DNA of 14,638 nt from Lamprocystis purpurea (GTDB taxonomy: Bacteria; Pseudomonadota; Gammaproteobacteria; Chromatiales; Chromatiaceae). Location of the stretch: NCBI GenBank assembly GCA_020718945.1, contig DYRB01000012.1, positions 2,039 to 16,676 of the forward strand, in the 5' to 3' direction. This document shows, one piece after another, positions 7,528 through 11,924 of the stretch. Under the pieces are notes generated by a model. It was not told the DNA's origin. It saw only the letters and a list, made by a program, of their open reading frames with translations, and made no database searches. Position numbers and translations under genes: made by a program. Numbering within the stretch: the first letter of the stretch is position 1; every line of letters starts with the position of its first letter.

Positions 7528-7585
7528 GGTCCGCACAGCGGACCCTACCGGGCCTCGTATTTGTGTAGGGTCCGCTGTGCGGACC
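7528..7585. repeat. Perfect 21-bp inverted repeat, each arm itself a palindrome
   Basis: Arms 7528-7548 and 7565-7585 are exact reverse complements, separated by 16 bases. Each arm contains GGTCCGC-ACA-GCGGACC, so the RNA can form either one long 21-bp stem or two short 7-bp hairpins. It sits in the 107-bp gap between nosD and nosG and is followed by no T-run in the minus direction. A third copy of the arm is at 4120-4140. Possible roles are mRNA stabilisation or attenuation between nosD and nosG, or simply a mobile repeat. Confidence 0.9.
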
Positions 7586-7608
7586 GAGCCGCACCGCGGA
7601 TCGGGCGG

Positions 7609-9006
7609 CTAATTCCGCTCCAGGGCACCGCGCAGGGCGCCGAGGGCGTCGAAGCCCCCGGAATCCTGGGCCGGGGCGGTGCTTGCCTCGTCCGCCTCGT
7701 TGGCCTCCTCGTCATCGTCGTCGCCACCGGCCAGGACGGCCCTGGGGTCGGCGATGGCCAACTTGACCTCGCTGCCCCACAGGGGGCGCTCGTCCTTGAC
7801 CATCAGGTCCGGTGCGGAAAAAGGGGCCAGACGCTCCAGGAAGTCGAGCACTTCGAGCACCGGCGAGCCCTTGAAGAACTGGGCCGGGGGCACGTCCATC
7901 CAGATCCGGTCGGCGTAGTCATAGAGGCTGTAGTGGGTGTCGCCGACGCCGTCGTTGTTGCGGTCGAAGCCCTCGTAGTCGTCCCAATAGTTGCCTTCCC
8001 AGTGGTTGCGGCTGGCGGTCTTGCCGCCCTCCACCACCACCTGGGTGATGTTTCCCTGGAATTTGTTGCCGATGAAGGCGTTGCCCTGCCAATCGTTGAG
8101 GAAGCGCACCGCCACTCCGTTGTAGGCTACCAGGTTGTCGCGGATGCGATTGGTGGTCCCCGGCTGGTAGGGGGACACGTCCAGATAGAGCCCAATGGCG
8201 CAATAGAGGACCCGGTTGTTCTCGATAGTGACGTCGGAGGTCTCCTTGAAGCCGATACCGACCCCGGTCACCCCGGCGGCGTGGGCGATCAGGTTGTTGC
8301 GCACTATCACCCCGTCGCTGTACATGAGGAATATCCCCACCGTATTGCCCTCGTAGTGGTTGTCCTCCACGCGATTGGTCTGGGAATACATGAAATGCAG
8401 GGAATAGCGCCCGCCGCGGGCGTCGTTGCGGGCTATGAGGTTGTCCCGGGAATACCAGATCACCGTATCGCGGGAGTCACGCACGATATTGTCGGTGACC
8501 TTGTTGCGGAAGCTGTACCAGAGCCGGATGGCGTCGCCTCGGATACCCAGGTCCACGGGCTTGGAAGAGATACGGTTGCGCCGGACTATGTTGTCCTCGG
8601 ACTGTTGCAGGTCGATGCCGAACAGGCAGTCGTCGATTTGGTTGTCCTTGATGACGTTGAAGTTGCCGCGCACCTGGACCCCAGAGTCGATATCGTTGTG
8701 GGAGCTACCGGAGTTGGTGATGCGCAGACCCTTGAGGGTGGCGCCGTCGGTGTCCAGGAGCACCACGGTCCCCTTGCCGCCACCATCGATGGTGACTTTG
8801 CCGCCACCATCGATGGTCAGGGGCTTGTCCAAAACCACTGGGCCGGCGTAGGTCCCGGGCTCAAGGGTCAGGACAGCCCCGGCCTCGGCCGCGTCCACCA
8901 GGGCCTGAAGGGGCGGAAAGCCCTCGGCCAGGGAGGGCCCGGCAAGGCCGAGGCCGAATGCGGCGAGGACAATTCCTGCCGCAACTGTGGGCCATCGAGT
9001 TTTCAC
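7609..9006 (-). CDS. nosD: NosD, periplasmic beta-helix protein for CuZ assembly
   Basis: The 465-residue protein has a Sec signal peptide (about 1-27, ending GPSLA). A long right-handed parallel beta-helix follows, with many repeats of the form N-x-I-x-x-N (residues about 60-345), as in carbohydrate-binding/CASH-type NosD. It works with NosF and NosY to assemble the copper-sulfur cluster of NosZ (family knowledge). The start is GTG at 9006 with AGGA about 12 bases upstream. Two odd features stand out. A tandem duplication repeats TIDGGGK near residues 65-80. The last 40 residues (about 426-465) form a highly acidic, low-complexity tail with DDDDEE, likely disordered. Repeat-filled gaps flank the gene on both sides. 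Confidence 0.94.
   Translation of the reverse strand: MKTRWPTVAAGIVLAAFGLGLAGPSLAEGFPPLQALVDAAEAGAVLTLEPGTYAGPVVLDKPLTIDGGGKVTIDGGGKGTVVLLDTDGATLKGLRITNSGSSHNDIDSGVQVRGNFNVIKDNQIDDCLFGIDLQQSEDNIVRRNRISSKPVDLGIRGDAIRLWYSFRNKVTDNIVRDSRDTVIWYSRDNLIARNDARGGRYSLHFMYSQTNRVEDNHYEGNTVGIFLMYSDGVIVRNNLIAHAAGVTGVGIGFKETSDVTIENNRVLYCAIGLYLDVSPYQPGTTNRIRDNLVAYNGVAVRFLNDWQGNAFIGNKFQGNITQVVVEGGKTASRNHWEGNYWDDYEGFDRNNDGVGDTHYSLYDYADRIWMDVPPAQFFKGSPVLEVLDFLERLAPFSAPDLMVKDERPLWGSEVKLAIADPRAVLAGGDDDDEEANEADEASTAPAQDSGGFDALGALRGALERN
8774..8817. repeat. 24-bp tandem duplication inside nosD
   Basis: A 20-bp sequence containing the palindrome ACCATCGATGGT occurs at 8774-8793 and again at 8798-8817, a period of 24 bp. 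It is in frame and encodes two successive TIDGGGK units, that is, eight residues per unit. The duplication adds to the early coils of the beta-helix rather than breaking the gene. Confidence 0.85.
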
Positions 9007-9033
9007 GGCGATTGGCGTCCTGGCTCAGCGCGC

Positions 9034-9172
9034 CGTGGGCGCGGCGCCCTCGCCGCGACGGGGCGTCTTCCAGAGCGACAGCGACTGTGCCAAACGGGCA
9101 CAGTATGCGGGGGCGGCGCACGACTTCGCGTGTTGTCGCCCCCTGCGTCGCGGCGAGGGCGCCGCTCCCACG
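9034..9172. repeat. Long REP-like inverted repeat between nosB and nosD
   Basis: The left arm (9034 to about 9060) and right arm (about 9145-9172) are reverse complements with one mismatch near the tip; they carry GGCGCCCTCGCCGCGAC and its complement. The centre includes another perfect stem, ACTGTGCC (9084-9091) with GGCACAGT (9097-9104). The first 40 bp match the element at 4164. Any minus-strand nos transcript would fold strongly here. Confidence 0.85.
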
Positions 9173-9216
9173 GGCGGCATCGGATGCGGCTGAGGTATGG
9201 CGCTAATCACCGTGTT

Positions 9217-9245
9217 CATTTGCGTCTATTTGCGCTCATTTGCGG
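9217..9245. repeat. Solo ATTTGCG decamer arm overlapping the end of nosB
   Basis: Three ATTTGCG units at exact 10-bp period (starting 9218, 9228, 9238) match the right arms at 2110-2139 and 2807-2836. No opposite arm is found in the neighbouring gap. The unit spans the nosB stop codon at 9226-9228 and encodes its last residues, ANERK. Confidence 0.85.
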
Positions 9246-10419
9246 CCTGACCTTCTTTCCTGCGCAACAGCGCTGCCAGTGCCAACAGTACGCTCATGGC
9301 CAGCATCAGTCCAAAGCCGATGGCCGGGTAGGAGTGGGTGGCGAATTGGGCCACTTTGCCCTGACCGAAGACCGTGGGCATGAAGGGCTTGACGGTGAAG
9401 GCGCCCATGTCATTCAGGGTATGCCCATACCACCAGAGCCAGGCGGAGTAATCGATGAGGAAGAACACCGGCAGGGCTATGGGCACCAATACCAGGAGCC
9501 AGTAGAGCAGGCCAGCGCTCTTGCGCGCGCCCCACAGCAACAGGCCCATGGCCCCAAGCAGTAACCAGAAGATCCCCTGGGCGGCACCGCTCATGGTCTG
9601 TGCCATGGGAACGATCTCCGCCGGGTTGTTGAAGTAGCGCCCCAGGCTCTTCTCGTAGTGCCAGCCCAGGAGCTGGCTGCCGCTGCCGGTCCAGGGCTCG
9701 CTGGCAGCCCGGCGCTCCGAGTCCTTTTCGAAAGTGGTCTTGAGGTTATCCAGGTAAAGCTGCTTGTCGGCATGCGCGCCCGGGCCCTTGCCAGCCCCGG
9801 CGGCAGCCGACTGGGCGTCGGGCATGGACTTTGCGAGTTCCGCCTTGAGCCGGGCGATCAGGGCCTGACCAGGGCTCACCTCCTTGGCCTCCGCCTCACC
9901 GGCGGACTGGTCCATGGAGGTGACCATGGCCTCCAGGTACCCGGCATTCTGGTACTTGAGCCCGCCGGCCCCGTAGAAATACAGGTACATCCAGCCGCCG
10001 AGGGCGATGAAGCCGACGGCCATGACCCCCAGGCGGAGCTTGGGGTCTTTGATCGCGAAGCCTACCAGCATCACACCGAGCATGGTAATCAGGAAGGGGG
10101 AAAAGGCACGCTCGATCACCCCACCAGCGGCAATGGGGTACATGCCGACATAGTGGTTGATGGTGTCCATTTCATGGACGCAGTCCAGGGCCTCCGTCTC
10201 GCTGATCTCGGCCTTCTCCACCTTCTGGCAGCCGTTAAAGACCCCGTTCATGTGGAAGTGAATACGCACCCCATCCGGGAAGGCCTCCGGCGGGTAGTTC
10301 GGCGCCGTCAGCGATACCCACCACACGGGGAGAAAATAGATAGCGACCAGGAGGGCGAGGGCCCCCGCGACCAGGACATAGACCAGGGGATTGGCCTTGC
10401 TGGGAGTAACTGCGTTCAT
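9226..10419 (-). CDS. nosB: NosB, clade II nos-specific membrane protein
   Basis: This 397-residue membrane protein has about six membrane segments (near 12-33, 107-124, 129-149, 278-297, 303-325, 367-387). Positive residues place the short loops KDPKLR and ARK and the C-terminal RRK inside. Two large periplasmic loops result. The first (34-106) contains HFHMNG, C64 and the motif CVHEMD at 80-85; the second (150-277) is charged, with an Ala/Gly-rich patch. Position and topology match NosB, which is found only in clade II clusters. Its function is unknown, although the His, Cys and Met residues could bind metal (inference). The ATG at 10419 has AGG about nine bases upstream. An upstream in-frame start at 10536 would read through repeat DNA. 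The last residues come from a dispersed repeat. Confidence 0.85.
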   Translation of the reverse strand: MNAVTPSKANPLVYVLVAGALALLVAIYFLPVWWVSLTAPNYPPEAFPDGVRIHFHMNGVFNGCQKVEKAEISETEALDCVHEMDTINHYVGMYPIAAGGVIERAFSPFLITMLGVMLVGFAIKDPKLRLGVMAVGFIALGGWMYLYFYGAGGLKYQNAGYLEAMVTSMDQSAGEAEAKEVSPGQALIARLKAELAKSMPDAQSAAAGAGKGPGAHADKQLYLDNLKTTFEKDSERRAASEPWTGSGSQLLGWHYEKSLGRYFNNPAEIVPMAQTMSGAAQGIFWLLLGAMGLLLWGARKSAGLLYWLLVLVPIALPVFFLIDYSAWLWWYGHTLNDMGAFTVKPFMPTVFGQGKVAQFATHSYPAIGFGLMLAMSVLLALAALLRRKEGQAANERK

Positions 10420-10485
10420 AGCGGGCCTGCGAACAACTGGGGAGGGGCCTTGGGCCCCGGGGTGGGCCGTGCGTCGGTCAATGAC

Positions 10486-10570
10486 AGTTTTTAGTTTTGA
10501 GTTGTTAGTTTTCAGATCCGAGTCGACCGAGAACAAGAAACCAACAACTAAAAACTAAAAACTCAAAACT
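10486..10570. repeat. AT-rich inverted pair of AGTTTTT heptamers
   Basis: On the left (10486-10513), four units AGTTTTT, AGTTTTG, AGTTGTT and AGTTTTC follow each other at a period of 7. On the right (10541-10570), the complementary units read CAACAACT, AAAAACT, AAAAACT and CAAAACT. The arms can pair over about 28 bp around a spacer of about 27 bp. The stretch is strikingly AT-rich against G+C-rich surroundings. Its plan, short tandem units in inverted arms, resembles the ATTTGCG elements. Confidence 0.85.
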
Positions 10571-10628
10571 GATCGGTGCCCGACCACGGGCAAGCGTCAG
10601 CGAGCCCGTGGTCGGGTGCCGATCAGTT
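10567..10628. repeat. 25-bp hairpin at the end of the diheme cytochrome gene
   Basis: Arms 10567-10591 and 10604-10628 pair over 25 bp around a 12-base loop. The only imperfections are two adjacent positions, which are G-U pairs in plus-strand RNA but A-C mismatches in the minus-strand (nos) transcript. The arm includes the stop codon of the diheme cytochrome at 10623-10625. It may shape or stabilise the 3' end of the upstream mRNA segment. No T-run follows in the minus direction; the AAAACT repeats read there as AGTTTT runs, which are only moderately U-rich. Confidence 0.8.
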
Positions 10629-11336
10629 GAAGTCCGGGTTCTTCCAGTCCGCCGACGGGGCCATCTTGTCCGCCGGGGGCTTGATACGCGAGGCATGGTC
10701 ACACACGGCCAGCAGTTGCTGCTCGGTGAACTCATGGACCTGCTTGACCATGTCCGGATTGGCGTTCTTGCGCTTGTTCGCCTTGATCTCGCGGAACTGG
10801 CGCAGTATGTACTCGTAGTGCTGCCCCTGGAGCTTGGGGTAGAACTTCTCCGCATCGCCCTGGCCCTGGTCGCCGTGGCAACGCACGCAGTTGTCGGCGT
10901 AGAGCTGCTTACCCAGTTCCAGATCCGTGCCTGGGCCCACGCCGTTGTCCGGGCTCATGGGTAGGCTTGCCAAATAGGCGACCACGTCCGCCAATGCCTG
11001 GGCGCCACCAATGGAGGCCGGCAGGGCGAAGGGGTACATGGTGGGGTTGTCGCGGTTCAGGGAACGGATGTCGGCGAGCTGCTTGACGATGACGGTCCCG
11101 TGCTGCCCGGCCAACTGGGGGAAGGTCCCGTCCTTGCTGCCCCAGCCCTCCGGCAGGTGGCAGGCGGCGCAGACCTCATAGACATCGCGCCCGTTCACCG
11201 GGTCGCCCTTGAGGTGCAGGGCCTCGTCCTTCTCCCCGCCGGCCTCGTTCCAGGCCGGGGAGGCACCGACCTGGCCCAGAGCCAGGGTGAGGCCGGCCGT
11301 GATCGCCAGTACCTTGAATAGGGGTTGCTTGAACAT
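10623..11336 (-). CDS. Periplasmic diheme cytochrome c (c4-like, NosC type)
   Basis: This 237-residue protein starts with a Sec signal peptide (about 1-26, ending QVGAS). It contains two heme c motifs, CAACH at 56-60 and CVRCH at 150-154, in two similar halves: PQLAGQHGTVIVKQL near 73-87 echoes PKLQGQHYEYILRQF near 167-181. Met residues such as those in NPTMYPF (about 100) and NPDMVKQ (about 186) could be axial ligands. This is the cytochrome c4 fold. It presumably relays electrons from the NosGH or bc1 route to NosZ, a role proposed for NosC cytochromes. The ATG at 11336 has GGAGAG eight bases upstream. A TTGAC-N4-GTCAA box lies about 130 bases upstream, so it may have its own promoter. Its stop lies inside a hairpin. 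Confidence 0.9.
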   Translation of the reverse strand: MFKQPLFKVLAITAGLTLALGQVGASPAWNEAGGEKDEALHLKGDPVNGRDVYEVCAACHLPEGWGSKDGTFPQLAGQHGTVIVKQLADIRSLNRDNPTMYPFALPASIGGAQALADVVAYLASLPMSPDNGVGPGTDLELGKQLYADNCVRCHGDQGQGDAEKFYPKLQGQHYEYILRQFREIKANKRKNANPDMVKQVHEFTEQQLLAVCDHASRIKPPADKMAPSADWKNPDFN

Positions 11337-11405
11337 CTTGAATCTCTCCAGCCGGTTGTGGCGGCCTCGTCCGGGCGTCTGCCCGGGTCGGGGTCAGGGA
11401 ATCTA

Positions 11406-11495
11406 GGCTTGGGGCCGCGGCCCCGCCATGTCCTGTCCATTTTCGGGACACCTGCCCCGGGCATCCTTGACAGGGGTCAAACCGAGCCCCAAGCC
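11406..11495. repeat. Nested inverted repeats around the second FNR-type box
   Basis: GGCTTGGGGC at 11406-11415 and GCCCCAAGCC at 11486-11495 are perfect 10-bp inverted arms about 70 bases apart. A 14-bp perfect palindrome GGGGCCGCGGCCCC occupies 11411-11424. The box TTGACAGGGGTCAA lies inside. The structure could matter for the leader of the diheme cytochrome mRNA, but arms this G-rich can pair by chance. Confidence 0.5.
11467..11480 (-). promoter_or_regulatory. FNR/DNR-type box TTGAC-N4-GTCAA
   Basis: TTGACAGGGGTCAA is a perfect inverted repeat close to the TTGAT-N4-ATCAA family consensus. If its centre (11473.5) lies at -41.5, transcription toward the diheme cytochrome would start near 11432, and the -10 position reads GAAAAT (11444-11439), four of six matches to TATAAT. 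This suggests an internal, oxygen- or NO-regulated promoter inside the nos cluster. The inference rests on pattern and spacing only. Confidence 0.55.
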
Positions 11496-11515
11496 CAACC
11501 CGGCGGCTTTCCTGG

Positions 11516-11830
11516 TTATTGCAGGGTGGCGAGCCAATTGGCGATGGTGCGCATCTCCTCCTCGGAGACCAGGTGCATGATCCCCTTCATGGCGGCGGTC
11601 TGGCCGTTGTTGCGCGCCCCGCTGGCGATGTCCTTCATCTGATTGAAGGCATAGTCGGCGCTCTGCCCGGCGAGCTTTGGATAGGTGGGCAGGATGGGGG
11701 TCTTGGCGTCCTTACCGTGGCAGGCGATACAGGTCTTCTTGAGGTAGAGGGCGGGGCCGTCGTCCGCCGCCTGGACCCCTGGGGCCAGGGCGAACAGGGG
11801 GACGGCCAGCAGCAGGGCTTGGTACTTCAT
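11516..11830 (-). CDS. Small periplasmic monoheme cytochrome c (c553-like, NosC type)
   Basis: This 104-residue protein has a Sec signal peptide (about 1-21, ending GVQA). It carries one heme motif, CIACH (34-38), and a Met-containing stretch, MKGIMHL (81-87), that could give the sixth ligand. Size and pattern fit the class I cytochrome c553/c5 family. It is the first gene after nosZ, a position where NosC-type electron donors are common in clade II clusters. The ATG at 11830 is preceded by GAGG about nine bases upstream; an in-frame start at 11914 would lack a signal peptide. A strong hairpin lies between nosZ and this gene. Confidence 0.88.
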   Translation of the reverse strand: MKYQALLLAVPLFALAPGVQAADDGPALYLKKTCIACHGKDAKTPILPTYPKLAGQSADYAFNQMKDIASGARNNGQTAAMKGIMHLVSEEEMRTIANWLATLQ

Positions 11831-11876
11831 GGCGAAACCTCGAATGGGACAGGGAATTGGGGTGCCCAGAAACCAG

Positions 11877-11899
11877 GAGGGGGGCAAGATGCCCCCCTC
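11877..11899 (-). terminator. GC-rich hairpin directly after nosZ
   Basis: GAGGGGGGCA (11877-11886) and TGCCCCCCTC (11890-11899) form a perfect 10-bp stem with a 3-base loop. It begins about 25 bases after the nosZ stop in the direction of transcription. In the nos transcript it is followed by CCTGGTTTCTGG, which has only a weak U-run, so full termination is uncertain. It may be a partial terminator or a 3' stabiliser of nosZ mRNA that gives more NosZ than downstream proteins. Confidence 0.5.
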
Positions 11900-11924
11900 G
11901 CGGTCTCTGGTCAAGGGCTAGGGG

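Noticed and set aside
7502..7594. Upstream extension of nosG to a start at 7594
   Set aside because: It would translate the inverted repeat and bury the TAT signal; the ATG at 7501 has a Shine-Dalgarno and places the twin-arginine motif correctly.
7561..9564. A 667-codon open frame on the plus strand opposite nosD
   Set aside because: It runs across the nosB-nosD gap and the repeats and has low-complexity composition with no motif; nosD is well supported on the minus strand.
10420..10536. Upstream extension of nosB to a start at 10536
   Set aside because: It would translate the AGTTTTT repeat (SDLKTNNSKLKT), whereas the ATG at 10419 gives a normal membrane-protein N-terminus.
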